A stretch of 64,000 nucleotides of DNA from DASUBN01 sp050261675 (GCA_050261675.1 JBLNDO010000051.1:1-64000), one strand, 5' to 3'; shown: positions 23,320 to 32,295, counted from the first letter of the stretch. The notes: generated by a model not told the origin, from the letters alone. Made by a program: numbers and translations.

Positions 23320-25083
23320 ATGAGCGAAACCGCGTCCGTGTCGGGGACGTCACCGCGGGGGGGGAGGGGTGCACGCCTGTTCATCGGCGCGGCCTTGTCG
23401 CTGCTCGCCTCCCTGGCGGCGGCGGACCCGCCGGTAAGCGCACCTTCCTCCGCCACCGCCACCGCCACCCCGGCCGATGCCCTGTCCGCCTGTCCGGCGC
23501 CGGAGGCGGGTACGGTGGAGCAGTGGCAGGGGCAACGCCAATGGCAGGCGCTGCAGGCTTCGGGCTACGTCATCGGCGAGATCGGCGTGGTGGTGGACGG
23601 CGTCTTCGACCTCGGCAATCCCCACGAGGACACCTGGTACGGCAAGACCGCCGATGCGCTGCACATCAACACCCACCCCCAGGTGATCCGCGACCAGCTG
23701 CTGTTCCAGAACGGCCAGCCCGTGGACGCGCGGCGCATCTACGAGAGCGAACGCCGCCTGCGGGCGCTGCCGTTCCTGCGCTATGCCGACATCGAGCCCG
23801 TCGGCTGCCGCGGAAACAGCGTGGACCTGGAGGTGCATGTCAAGGACGCCTGGACCCTCAAGTTCAACCTGAACTTCGCGCACGTGGGCGGGCAGAGCAG
23901 CCTCGGCGCCTCCTTCGAGGACGTGGATTTCCTCGGCACTGGCAAGACCCTCGCCGTGGGCCACAAGACCGACGTGCAGCGCACCAGCAACCAGATCACC
24001 TACCAGGACCCCGCTGTCCTGGGCGGCCGCTGGACGGGTGCCGCCACCTACGCGCACCTCTCGGACGGCTACGTGCGCTCGCTGGACCTCGGGCAGCCGT
24101 TCTATGAGGACCAGACTCCCTGGTCCTTCTTCATGCACTACCTCAACCAGCTGCAAGACCTCAACTTCTACAACCAGTCTGTGATCGCCTGGCGCGTACC
24201 GGACAAGCAGCAGCGCCTCGAGTTCGACTGGATGCGACTCCTCGGCTGGCAGGGCGACACCGGAACGCGCGCCGGCCTGAGCTACATCGGCCAGGAATAC
24301 AGTTACGGCAGCCTGCAGTCTTTCCCACCGGTGACGCTGGCGCGGCCGGTGCTGAACGCACGCCGTTTCGGAGGGCTCGCGGGCAGCTTCGAGTTCTTCC
24401 AGGACCGTTACGCGAGTTTCAGCGACCTTGCGCTCATCGGCCGCACCGAGGACTACAACGTCGGTTGGGATACCAACGTGCAGGCGGGGTACAACGCCAA
24501 GGTGCTGGGTAGCAAGCAGCCGTCCGTGTTCTATACCTTGAACAGCAACTACGGCGCGGAGTTCGGCGACGCCGACCTCCTGCTCTCCTCCGCGTCGTTG
24601 CAGGGCCGGCGCCAGGATGGTGTCGACCAGAACATGCTGGCGGACGTGGTATTCACCTTCTACAACCAGAGTTTCAACCACCACACCCTCGTGGCCCACG
24701 GGGAGATGGATTACAGTTTGCGGCCCGACCCCGAGAACCTGCAGTACCTGGGCGGCCTGCAGGGCATGCCGGGCTATCCCAACTACTTCCTCATCGGCGA
24801 CCGCCGCTGGCAGACGCATTTCTCGGACCGCGTCGCCACCGACACCTATCTTTTCAATATCTTCCAGGTGGGCTTCACGCTGTACACCGACGCCGGACAG
24901 ATCCGCGAGCCTTATCCGGTGGGCTGGAGCCGCACGCTCATGGACGCGGGCATCGGTCTCAGGCTCGGCGACATCCGCAGCGCCTACGGCGGCGTGATCT
25001 ACGTGACCTACGCCTGGCCTCTGGTGAAACTCCCCGGCGCCACCTCGCGCCAGTTCGTCATCGGCAACATCATTAACTTTTGA
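23320..25083 (+). CDS. Outer-membrane barrel protein with POTRA-like domain (Omp85-like)
   Basis: A 587-residue outer-membrane protein. A signal peptide (LFIGAALSLLASLAAADP) precedes a region with the POTRA-like pattern IGEIGVVVDGVFD ... RIYESERRLRALPFLRYADI and VDLEVHVKDAWTL, like the last POTRA of the Omp85/Sam50 superfamily. The remaining 400 residues are alternating beta-strands (YRYS-type aromatic girdles, GGLQGMPGYPN, LRLGDIRSAYGG) ending in terminal Phe (NIINF), as expected for recognition by the Bam machinery. It may insert or secrete a substrate at the outer membrane, or be a stand-alone surface antigen. It abuts the convergent glucan synthase gene. Confidence 0.82.
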   Translation: MSETASVSGTSPRGGRGARLFIGAALSLLASLAAADPPVSAPSSATATATPADALSACPAPEAGTVEQWQGQRQWQALQASGYVIGEIGVVVDGVFDLGNPHEDTWYGKTADALHINTHPQVIRDQLLFQNGQPVDARRIYESERRLRALPFLRYADIEPVGCRGNSVDLEVHVKDAWTLKFNLNFAHVGGQSSLGASFEDVDFLGTGKTLAVGHKTDVQRTSNQITYQDPAVLGGRWTGAATYAHLSDGYVRSLDLGQPFYEDQTPWSFFMHYLNQLQDLNFYNQSVIAWRVPDKQQRLEFDWMRLLGWQGDTGTRAGLSYIGQEYSYGSLQSFPPVTLARPVLNARRFGGLAGSFEFFQDRYASFSDLALIGRTEDYNVGWDTNVQAGYNAKVLGSKQPSVFYTLNSNYGAEFGDADLLLSSASLQGRRQDGVDQNMLADVVFTFYNQSFNHHTLVAHGEMDYSLRPDPENLQYLGGLQGMPGYPNYFLIGDRRWQTHFSDRVATDTYLFNIFQVGFTLYTDAGQIREPYPVGWSRTLMDAGIGLRLGDIRSAYGGVIYVTYAWPLVKLPGATSRQFVIGNIINF

Positions 25084-27729
25084 TTATTTCCCATCGCCCA
25101 GCACGACGTGCGCCAGCTCGTCCATATCCTCGGCACGACCGATGATATTGGCCGGAACATTCGGAAAGGCACTGATCAGGGATACCAGCAGCGTTGCGGT
25201 GTAGGGGATGGACTGGATCAACAGCACCGTCATCCATACGCCCAGATCCCGCATCACCACCCATACGCCCTGGTCCCGCATCAACGAGCCGATGACGTAA
25301 TAAGAACCGAACGCCGCCAGCCACAAGCCCAGCATCATCAACGTCTCTTCCCGGCAGTCCATCAGGGCTTGCAGGAGCGCGTGGGCATGGGCGCGCTTCG
25401 GCGTGCGGAAGAAGGGCTGGTCGCGGGTGAAGAGCCCCTGCAACACCGCGAGGCCGATGGTGTGGCTCAAGGCAAGCCCCGCCAGGGCCGCCGCGAGCGT
25501 CTGGCGGAAGGTGGCGCCCACCCGGGTGCTGTAGAGGTGTACGAGCTTCAGGATCTTGAACACGAAAAGTGCCAACGGCAGCGCCGAGAAGATCATCAGC
25601 GGCGGGTCGATGCTGTGGGGGAAGAGGGCCATGGCCAGCGACCAGCCGATGGCCGCGACGTTGAAAACCAAGTTGAACCCGTCCGAAAGCCAGGGCAGCC
25701 AGCCTGCCAGGAAATGGTAACGCTGGCCGAGGGAGAGACTGCTTCCGCGGCCGAAGAGCTGCCCGGCGTGGCGTTTCAATATCTGTACCGCGCCGTAGGC
25801 CCAGCGGAAGCGTTGCTTCTTGTAGTCCAAGAGCGTGTCCGGCATGAGCCCTCCGCCGTAACTCTTGGGGATGTACGCGGCTTCCTGGCCCGCCTCGAAG
25901 ACCCGCAGGCCCAGCTCCGCGTCCTCGGTGATGCACCATTCCGCCCAACCGCTCACCTCATCCAGGGCACGACGGCGGATGAGCGACATGGTGCCGTGCT
26001 GGATGATGGCGTTGCGCTCGTTGCGGGTGATCATGCCGATGTAGAAGAAGCCGCGGTATTCCGCGTGGCACATGGCCTTGAAGGCGCTCGCGTCCGCATC
26101 GCGGTAGTCCTGGGGAGCCTGCACCACCGCCATGCGTGGGTTGGAGAACAAGGGTGCCAGGTCCCGCAACCAGCGGCGCTCCACGGCGTAATCGCTGTCG
26201 ATGACGGCGATGATGGCCGCGTCGGGCGAGGTGTGCCTGAGGGCGAAATTGAGCGCCCCGGCCTTGAAACCCGCGAGCGGTGCCACGTGGAAGAACCGGA
26301 AACGGGCCCCGAGTTTCGCGCAGTGGACTTCCACGGGTTTCCACGTGGACTCGTCGGGCGTGTTGTTGTCGATGACCAACACCTCGAAGCGCGGGTAGTC
26401 GAGGCGCGCGAGGGCTTCCAGGGTCTCGATCACCATGTCCGGCGGCTCGTTGTAGGCCGGCACGTGCACCGATACGAAAGGCAGGTCGGAATCCGGCGCG
26501 CTCACCGGCTCGAAGGCGCGGCGACGCATGGTGACCCAGTGGGCCTCGGCCCACTCGTGGGCTTCGGCGAGCAGCACCAGGATCACGCCCACCATGCCGA
26601 GGAACAGCAACAAGCCGACCGCCACGTTGGTGACGCTCAAGTATTGCTGGGTATAGTCGTAGACCACCCACACCAGGGTGGTGGAGGCGGCGTAGACGAT
26701 CACCGCCAGGAAGCTGCGGCCGCGCTTCTGCAGCGTGCGGCTGCGGCCGTAGAGCAGCATCAGGAATAGCGCCGCCAGCGCCACCGAGGTGCCGGCCAGG
26801 ATCGGCCAACGGGGGATGCGCACGATGGGTTGGCGCAGCTCGAACTTGGGCTGCCGGTTCACGTTCCACACGCCCCAGTAGGCGCCCACGGCGCCCTCGC
26901 TCTGTTCCTTCCAGGGCTGGTCGAAGGCTTCCATGATGCGGTAGGTCCAGTGCTCCTCTTCGGCGCGCTTCAGGAAGCGCCGGAGAAACAGCGCCTCGTT
27001 GGCCGGGGAGGCGACGGCCGCGCCGCGGGTGCGGCCGTAGGAGGGCCAGCCCACCTCGTCGATGATGATGGGCTTGTCGGGGTAGCGCTTCTGCAGGTCC
27101 TGCATGCGGTCGGCGATGTAGTCCACCGCCTGGTTGACGTCCACGCCCTCCCAGTAGGGCAGCATGTGCACCCCCATGAAGTCCACGTGATTCACGAGTT
27201 CCGGATGGATCATCCACGTATTCCAGGGCTCCGCCGTGCCCACCCACTGGTGCACCGAGCCGCGTACCCGGTCGAGATAGGCGATCAGGTCCTGCTCGGG
27301 CAGGATACCGGTGAGCACCGTCTCGTTGCCGACGATCACTTCCTTCACGTCGTAGTTGCTGCGGGCGGTCTGGATGAGTCGCGTGACCTCCGCGTCGCTC
27401 TTCTGCTTGTCCGCGTCCACCCAGCCGCCCAGCATCACCTTGAATTCGTAGGGCATGGCGAGACTCGGGATGTCGCCGAGCGTGCCCTCCACCGTGTAGG
27501 TGCGGATGGAGTCGGTCTTCTCGGCGAGCAGCCTCAAGTCCGCGTCGATCTCGTCGTCGCTGGGGAGCGTGTGGGCGATGGCGTCTTCGTTGGCGCGGAA
27601 CGGCGAGAAGGAGAAACCCTGGATGTGTGCCGGCCAGGGCGGTTCGTGGTCGGGACGGTTGAAATACGCCCAGGCGCTCACCGTGAGGGCGGCGACCGAG
27701 GCGGCGATGGCCAGGTTCGAGGGGCGCAT
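25084..27729 (-). CDS. NdvB-like beta-glucan synthase: GH17-like domain fused to a GT2 membrane glycosyltransferase
   Basis: An 881-residue protein. An N-terminal signal-anchor helix is followed by a GH17-like domain (about 35-310) with IQGFSFSPFRANED, EVIVGNETVLTG (acid/base Glu) and IIIDEVGWPSYG (nucleophile Glu). Two membrane helices lead to a GT2 domain (about 405-650) with VHVPAYNEPPDM, VIDNNTPDES, IDSDYAVE, TEDAELGLR and KKQRFRWAYG, followed by several more helices. Together these match NdvB of Pseudomonas and NdvB/NdvC of Bradyrhizobium, which make periplasmic cyclic beta-1,3 (or 1,3/1,6) glucans. The transferase would use UDP-glucose and the GH17 part would remodel or cyclise the chain. 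Its stop abuts that of the barrel protein, and it lies 16 bp after aroE. Confidence 0.88.
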   Translation of the reverse strand: MRPSNLAIAASVAALTVSAWAYFNRPDHEPPWPAHIQGFSFSPFRANEDAIAHTLPSDDEIDADLRLLAEKTDSIRTYTVEGTLGDIPSLAMPYEFKVMLGGWVDADKQKSDAEVTRLIQTARSNYDVKEVIVGNETVLTGILPEQDLIAYLDRVRGSVHQWVGTAEPWNTWMIHPELVNHVDFMGVHMLPYWEGVDVNQAVDYIADRMQDLQKRYPDKPIIIDEVGWPSYGRTRGAAVASPANEALFLRRFLKRAEEEHWTYRIMEAFDQPWKEQSEGAVGAYWGVWNVNRQPKFELRQPIVRIPRWPILAGTSVALAALFLMLLYGRSRTLQKRGRSFLAVIVYAASTTLVWVVYDYTQQYLSVTNVAVGLLLFLGMVGVILVLLAEAHEWAEAHWVTMRRRAFEPVSAPDSDLPFVSVHVPAYNEPPDMVIETLEALARLDYPRFEVLVIDNNTPDESTWKPVEVHCAKLGARFRFFHVAPLAGFKAGALNFALRHTSPDAAIIAVIDSDYAVERRWLRDLAPLFSNPRMAVVQAPQDYRDADASAFKAMCHAEYRGFFYIGMITRNERNAIIQHGTMSLIRRRALDEVSGWAEWCITEDAELGLRVFEAGQEAAYIPKSYGGGLMPDTLLDYKKQRFRWAYGAVQILKRHAGQLFGRGSSLSLGQRYHFLAGWLPWLSDGFNLVFNVAAIGWSLAMALFPHSIDPPLMIFSALPLALFVFKILKLVHLYSTRVGATFRQTLAAALAGLALSHTIGLAVLQGLFTRDQPFFRTPKRAHAHALLQALMDCREETLMMLGLWLAAFGSYYVIGSLMRDQGVWVVMRDLGVWMTVLLIQSIPYTATLLVSLISAFPNVPANIIGRAEDMDELAHVVLGDGK

Positions 27730-27745
27730 GGGAGCCTAGGGAGGA

Positions 27746-28567
27746 TTAGGCGGCGCGATGAGCGGCCACGAGCGTGCCCGTGTCCGGGCGCACGCCGTGC
27801 CAGATCTCAAAGGCTTCCGCCGCCTGCTCCACCAGCATGCCCCAGCCGTCGCAGACGTGGGACGCACCCTCGTGTTCCGCCCAGAGCATGAACACCGTGG
27901 GGCGGTCGGAATAGAAGAGATCGTAGCAAGTGGCGTGGGGCGTCAGGCAGCCTTCCGGCAGCGGCGGCAAGGCACCCGCCAGGCTCGCGGAGGTGGCGTT
28001 GAGCACGAGGTCGTAGGTGCCGCGGATCGCCTCGTAGCCGCCGCCCTGCACGTTTTCCGCACGGCAACGTTCTGCGAGCTTCACCGCCCGGGAGGCCGTG
28101 CGGTTGGCGATCTGGACGCGGGTGGGTTTCTCCTCCAGCAGAGCCGTGAGCACACCGCGGGCGGCACCGCCCGCCCCGAGCAGCAGGATGCGCTTGTTGC
28201 GCAGACTGAGGTGCCGGTTCTCCTTGAGGTCGCGTGTGAGGCCGGCACCGTCGGTATTGTCACCGGCGAGCGTGCCGTCCTTCTGCACGGTGAGCGTGTT
28301 CACGGCGCGGGCCTTCTTGGCGCGGGGTGTGAGTACGTGGCAGAGGGCGAAGGCCTCCTCCTTGTAGGGCAGGGTCACCGACAGGCCGCGGCCGCCCGCG
28401 TCCAGGAACACCCGCAGGGTGGCGGCGAACTCTCCCGGCGCGGCGTCGAGCCGCGCGTAGTCGACGGTCTTGCCGATCTGCCGAGCGAAGGCCGCATGCA
28501 ACGCGGGAGACAGGCTGTGGTCCACCGGATGGCCGATGACGGCATAGCGCTCGTGCTTGGCGGACAC
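27746..28567 (-). CDS. aroE: Shikimate dehydrogenase
   Basis: A 273-residue enzyme of the shikimate pathway, reducing 3-dehydroshikimate with NADPH. Substrate motifs are HSLSP (residues 17-21), the catalytic lysine in SVTLPYKE (Lys69), AVNTL and GDNTDGAGL (Asp105). The nucleotide site is LLLGAGGAARGV followed by IANRT. The length is usual for AroE. It lies 8 bp after the hemB stop on the same strand and before the glucan synthase. Confidence 0.96.
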   Translation of the reverse strand: MSAKHERYAVIGHPVDHSLSPALHAAFARQIGKTVDYARLDAAPGEFAATLRVFLDAGGRGLSVTLPYKEEAFALCHVLTPRAKKARAVNTLTVQKDGTLAGDNTDGAGLTRDLKENRHLSLRNKRILLLGAGGAARGVLTALLEEKPTRVQIANRTASRAVKLAERCRAENVQGGGYEAIRGTYDLVLNATSASLAGALPPLPEGCLTPHATCYDLFYSDRPTVFMLWAEHEGASHVCDGWGMLVEQAAEAFEIWHGVRPDTGTLVAAHRAA

Positions 28568-28575
28568 GGACGGGG

Positions 28576-29586
28576 CTATTTGAGCCAGGCGGCGGCGCGC
28601 TTGGCGAAATAGCTAAGCACGCCGTCGGCGCCGGCGCGCTTGATGGCGGTGAGGGATTCGAGGGCGCAGGCCTTCTCGTCCAGCCAGCCGTTCCTGGCGG
28701 CGGCCACGAGCATGGAGTACTCGCCGCTCACCTGGTAGACGAAGGTGGGCGCGCCGAAGGCGTCCTTCACCCGGCGCACGATGTCGAGGTAGGGCAGTCC
28801 CGGTTTCACCATCACCATGTCCGCGCCCTCGTCGAGGTCCTGCGCGACCTCGCGCAAGGCCTCGTCGCTGTTGGCGACGTCCATTTGGTAGCTGTGCTTG
28901 TCGCCCTTGCCGAGGGAGGCGGCGGAGCCCACCGCGTCACGGAACGGGCCGTAGAAGCTCGAAGCGTACTTGGCGGAATAGGCGAGGATGCGGGTGTTGA
29001 CGAAGCCCTGGGCCTCCAGGGCCTCGCGGATGGCGCCGATGCGCCCGTCCATCATGTCCGAGGGCGCCACCACGTCGGCGCCGGCCTCGGCGTGGGAGAG
29101 CGCCTGGCGCACCAGCACCTCCACGCTCTCGTCGTTCAACACGTAGCCGTCCTTGTCCACGATACCGTCTTGGCCGTGGGTGGTGAAGGGGTCCAGCGCC
29201 ACGTCGGTGATCACGCCGAGTCCGGGAAACTCCTTCTTGAGTTCGCGGGCCGCCTGTTGGGCCAAGCCCTTCTTGTTGTAGGCCTCGGCGGCGTTCAGGG
29301 ATTTCTTGTTGGCGGGTGTCACCGGGAAGAGTGCGAGCGCGGGGATACCGAGCTTCAGGCACTCCTCGGCTTCCCTGAGGAGCAGGTCTACGGAAAGGCG
29401 TTCGATGCCGGGCATGGAGTTCACCGCCTCGCGCTTGCCCTTGCCCTCGATCACGAACACGGGGTAGATGAGGTCGTCCGTGGAAAGCCGTGTCTCGCGC
29501 ATGAGCCGGCGCGAGAACCCGTCGCGGCGCATGCGACGCAGACGGGTGGCGGGATAGGCGCCGCGGGGGCGGGGGCTGCGGGTCAC
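28576..29586 (-). CDS. hemB: Delta-aminolevulinic acid dehydratase (porphobilinogen synthase)
   Basis: A 336-residue enzyme joining two 5-aminolevulinate molecules to porphobilinogen. The metal-type motif is DVALDPFTTHGQDG, without the cysteines of zinc enzymes, so it is the Mg/K type known from Pseudomonas. Schiff-base lysines lie in AYSAKYASSFY and MVKPGLPYLD. The GTG at 29586 is chosen because the following TRSPRPRGAYPATRLRR aligns with the N-terminus of the Pseudomonas enzyme; the frame is open upstream but that part has no similarity. It is divergent from the ECF sigma gene and precedes aroE. Confidence 0.95.
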   Translation of the reverse strand: MTRSPRPRGAYPATRLRRMRRDGFSRRLMRETRLSTDDLIYPVFVIEGKGKREAVNSMPGIERLSVDLLLREAEECLKLGIPALALFPVTPANKKSLNAAEAYNKKGLAQQAARELKKEFPGLGVITDVALDPFTTHGQDGIVDKDGYVLNDESVEVLVRQALSHAEAGADVVAPSDMMDGRIGAIREALEAQGFVNTRILAYSAKYASSFYGPFRDAVGSAASLGKGDKHSYQMDVANSDEALREVAQDLDEGADMVMVKPGLPYLDIVRRVKDAFGAPTFVYQVSGEYSMLVAAARNGWLDEKACALESLTAIKRAGADGVLSYFAKRAAAWLK

Positions 29587-29691
29587 GGGAGTAGGGCGCC
29601 TCGAGGCTGCAATCGGAAGCCAAATAGGGTAAAACAAACCCTTGGGACAGGACCTATTATCGCACTGAAAATAAAAGGTTTCCGCGCCCCC

Positions 29692-30273
29692 ATGGCCGCC
29701 TCCGCCGCCGACCTCACGGACCGCAACCGCCGCCTTACGGACCTGCTGCACGCCGTGGCCCAGGGCCGCCAGGCGGCCTTCCAGGAGCTTTACCGGCTCG
29801 TTTCCCCGCAACTTTTCGCCGTGCTGCTGCGTATCTTGAAGCGGCGGGACCTGGCGGAAGAGGCCCTGCAGGACGCCTTCCTGTCCGTGTGGCGCAACGC
29901 CGGCAGCTACACGGCCGAGAAGGGTGCCCCCATGACCTGGCTCGTGTCCATCTGCCGCTACCGGGCGCTGGACAGCCTGCGCCGCACCAAGCGTGAGGTG
30001 CCGCTCGAACCGGGAGGCGATGGCGACGATTCCCCGACGGAGATCGCCGACGAGGCCGGCGAGTCGGACTTCGTGAGCAAGGCGGAGGAACGTGCCCTGG
30101 AGGACTGTATGCAGCGTTTGAACGACGGCCAGCGACGCAGCCTACGGCTCGCCTACGTGGACGGCTGCACCCATGAGGAGATCGCCGCGAACCTGCACTC
30201 CCCCGTGGGCACGGTGAAGAGCTGGGTGCGCCGCGGCCTCGAGAGCCTCAAGCGTTGCCTGGAAGCGGCATGA
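29692..30273 (+). CDS. ECF RNA polymerase sigma factor (SigK-like), first of a tandem pair
   Basis: A 193-residue ECF sigma factor. Region 2 spans about residues 28-95 (FQELYRLVSPQLFAVLLRIL, LAEEALQDAFLSVWRNAGSY, MTWLVSICRYRALDSLRR). Region 4 spans about 135-190 (RSLRLAYVDGCTHEEIAANL, then PVGTVKSWVRRGLESLKR). It recruits RNA polymerase to stress promoters and is presumably held inactive by the RskA-type anti-sigma whose ATG overlaps its stop (ATGA). It is divergent from hemB. A TATTAT element lies at 29654-29659, but I could not define a full promoter. Confidence 0.92.
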   Translation: MAASAADLTDRNRRLTDLLHAVAQGRQAAFQELYRLVSPQLFAVLLRILKRRDLAEEALQDAFLSVWRNAGSYTAEKGAPMTWLVSICRYRALDSLRRTKREVPLEPGGDGDDSPTEIADEAGESDFVSKAEERALEDCMQRLNDGQRRSLRLAYVDGCTHEEIAANLHSPVGTVKSWVRRGLESLKRCLEAA

Positions 30274-30959
30274 AATACGAAGGCTCGAAACTTCAGAATC
30301 TCCTGGCGGGCGAGTACGTGCTCGGGCTCCTGGGCGCCGGCGCGCGCCGCCGTTTCGAGCGGTTACTGATGGAAAGCCCCGGCTTGCGCGCGGAGGTGGC
30401 CGCCTGGGAAGTGCGCTTCACCGCCTGGAGCCTCGAACTCCCGCCGGTGGTTCCGCCCGATTACCTCTGGTGGCGGATACTCGGTGCGGTGCGCCGCGAG
30501 GAGAAATCCCGCCGCGGTCCGGCCGGCAACAATTTCTGGCGCGTCTGGGCCGTGGCCGCGACCCTGGTGCTAGCGGTGGTGCTGGTGAGCCAGCGCTACG
30601 TGCCGGCGACCGAGCAGAAGCCCGCCGAGTTCGCCCTGGTGTCCGACGCCAAGGGTCAGCCACGCTGGGTCATCAGCGTGCATCCGGAGGACAAACGCAT
30701 CGACATGAAGGCGCTGACGTCCAACCCGCCGCCCGCCGGCAAGTCCTACGAGCTCTGGATGCTGCCCGACCAAGGCAACCCGGTGCCCATGGGCCTCATG
30801 AACGAGACCGGGACCGCGAGCGAGCACATCACCGCCGAGCTCCTGGCCCGGCTCGCCACCGCCAAGGGCCTCGCCATCTCCGTGGAGCCCCCGGGCGGCT
30901 CCCCCACGGGACTGCCCACCGGCCAGGTGGTCTACACCGCCGTCCTGGTGTCCGGCTGA
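30270..30959 (+). CDS. RskA-type anti-sigma factor
   Basis: A 229-residue membrane anti-sigma factor. The cytoplasmic N-terminus (NLLAGEYVLGLLGAGARRRF and GLRAEVAAWEVRF) is the anti-sigma domain, one membrane helix lies at about residues 90-110 (VWAVAATLVLAVVLVSQRYV), and the periplasmic RskA domain contains ISVHPEDKRIDMKAL and SYELWMLPDQGNPVPMG. It would bind the upstream SigK-like factor and release it when cleaved or when its periplasmic domain senses a signal. The start at 30270 is chosen from the 4-base ATGA overlap. Its stop overlaps the start of the second sigma gene (TGATG). Confidence 0.9.
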   Translation: MKYEGSKLQNLLAGEYVLGLLGAGARRRFERLLMESPGLRAEVAAWEVRFTAWSLELPPVVPPDYLWWRILGAVRREEKSRRGPAGNNFWRVWAVAATLVLAVVLVSQRYVPATEQKPAEFALVSDAKGQPRWVISVHPEDKRIDMKALTSNPPPAGKSYELWMLPDQGNPVPMGLMNETGTASEHITAELLARLATAKGLAISVEPPGGSPTGLPTGQVVYTAVLVSG

Positions 30960-31519
30960 TGGCCGAAGAACGTAATAAAAGCGCCACCCCCGGGGTCTCT
31001 GCCCCCATGGGAGCGCATCAGCACCGTTTTGAGATGCTGGCCCGCGCCCAGGTGCCGGGGCTTTACCGCTATGCCTATTGGCTGTGCCGGGACCGGGCCC
31101 TGGCGGAGGACCTGGTGCAGGAGACGCTGCTGCGCGCCTGGCGCTCGCTGGACTCGCTGCGCGAGGAGGCGGCCGCCCGTCGCTGGCTCATCACCATCCT
31201 GCGCAACGAGTTCATGCGCGAGATGGGCAAGCGCCGCGACACGGTCGCCATCGACGACCTGCCGCTGCCCGACACCCGCGCCAGCGTCGGCGGCGCGGAC
31301 ACGGACATGGTCGACGTCCGGCGGGCCATGTGGAAGCTGACGCCGGAATACCGCGAACCCCTGGCCCTGCAGGTGCTGATGGGCTGCACCACCCAGGAGA
31401 TCGCCGAGATGCTGGGATTGACCCAGGGCACGGTGTTGACGCGCCTGCACCGCGCCCGCAACCAGTTGCGTGAGCTCTTGGGCCTCGCCGGCCCGAGGCT
31501 CGGAGAAGAGATCGCATGA
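30959..31519 (+). CDS. ECF RNA polymerase sigma factor, second of a tandem pair
   Basis: A 186-residue ECF sigma factor. Region 2 lies near residues 25-95 (VPGLYRYAYWLCRDRALAED, LVQETLLRAWRSLDSL, RWLITILRNEFMREM) and region 4 near 120-175 (YREPLALQVLMGCTTQEIAE and LTQGTVLTRLHRARNQLREL). It is distinct from the upstream SigK-like factor and belongs to the RpoE-like group usually paired with a DUF3379 protein, which is what follows. The start overlaps the RskA stop (TGATG) and its stop overlaps the DUF3379 start (ATGA), so all four genes are translationally linked. Confidence 0.93.
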   Translation: MAEERNKSATPGVSAPMGAHQHRFEMLARAQVPGLYRYAYWLCRDRALAEDLVQETLLRAWRSLDSLREEAAARRWLITILRNEFMREMGKRRDTVAIDDLPLPDTRASVGGADTDMVDVRRAMWKLTPEYREPLALQVLMGCTTQEIAEMLGLTQGTVLTRLHRARNQLRELLGLAGPRLGEEIA

Positions 31520-32238
31520 GCACGGCCGTGACCTGCCTCGACGTGCGCCGCATCCTGGGCGCCGAACCCCAGTCCCGCGATGCGGGGGTGGTGGAGCACC
31601 TGCACGGCTGTGCGGCCTGCGCCGCCTTCGCCCGCGACATGCTGGCCTTGGACGCGCGCCTGGAAAGCGCGTTCAAGGTGCCGGTGCCGGAAGGGCTCGA
31701 GGCGCGCATCGCGCTGGACGGCACGCTCAAGAACCACCCGCGCCGTTTCCAGCCCTGGATGGCGGTGGCCGCGAGCGCCGTCATGGCGCTGGTGCTCGCC
31801 GCCTGGGCCTACCGCCACCAGCATCCTGAAGGCGTCGAGCTTGCCGACGCGGTGGTGAAGCACATCGAGAACCCGGAGGAAGCCCAGGCCATCGGCCCTG
31901 ACCGGGCGCTGATCCGTGACGCCAGCTACGTACAGGACGTGCTCCAGCGCGCCGGTGCAGGCATGCAGGGCGGCATGGACGACGTGACCTACGCCCATGT
32001 CTGCCTGTTCCGCGGCGAGCGCGTGGCTCACCTCGTCGTGCAGGGCGCGAACGGCCCGGTGACCATCATGCTCCTGCGCCATACCCACGTGGAAAAGACC
32101 GTGCCGGTGGACGAGGACGGCTTCCACGGTGTCATCATTCCCGCCGGCAAGGGCAGCATCGCCATCGTCACCAACAACGCGACGCCCGTGCAGCCCATGG
32201 AAACCGAGTTGACCTCGAAAGTGGAATGGACCCTGTAA
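31516..32238 (+). CDS. DUF3379 family anti-sigma factor
   Basis: A 240-residue membrane protein. The N-terminus has an H-x3-C-x2-C zinc anti-sigma motif (EHLHGCAACAAFARD, residues 27-41). One membrane helix (MAVAASAVMALVLAAWAY) lies near residues 79-96, and a periplasmic domain follows with VTYAHVCLFRGERVAHLVV. It is expected to sequester the preceding ECF factor. The cysteine motif suggests a redox or metal-responsive release, as in zinc anti-sigma proteins, though this is inferred. It is the last of four overlapping sigma and anti-sigma genes. Confidence 0.9.
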   Translation: MSTAVTCLDVRRILGAEPQSRDAGVVEHLHGCAACAAFARDMLALDARLESAFKVPVPEGLEARIALDGTLKNHPRRFQPWMAVAASAVMALVLAAWAYRHQHPEGVELADAVVKHIENPEEAQAIGPDRALIRDASYVQDVLQRAGAGMQGGMDDVTYAHVCLFRGERVAHLVVQGANGPVTIMLLRHTHVEKTVPVDEDGFHGVIIPAGKGSIAIVTNNATPVQPMETELTSKVEWTL

Positions 32239-32267
32239 CCGGGCTTTACGCGTCTCCGATTTATACT

Positions 32268-32292
32268 AACGGCCTCTCCTGGAGGCCGTTTT
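32268..32292 (+). terminator. Short terminator-like hairpin that contains the ribosome-binding site of wbuC
   Basis: AACGGCCTC at 32268-32276 pairs with GAGGCCGTT at 32282-32290, followed by TT. It lies 29 bp after the DUF3379 stop. The 3' arm contains GGAGG (32281-32285), the only good ribosome-binding site for the ATG at 32296. A TATACT element at 32262-32267 could be a -10 box for a transcript beginning inside or just before the hairpin. Confidence 0.55.
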
Positions 32293-32295
32293 CAC

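Noticed and set aside
28885..29691. Upstream extension of the first ECF sigma gene to 462 residues
   Set aside because: The extra part is antisense to hemB and lacks sigma motifs; the factor begins at ATG 29692.
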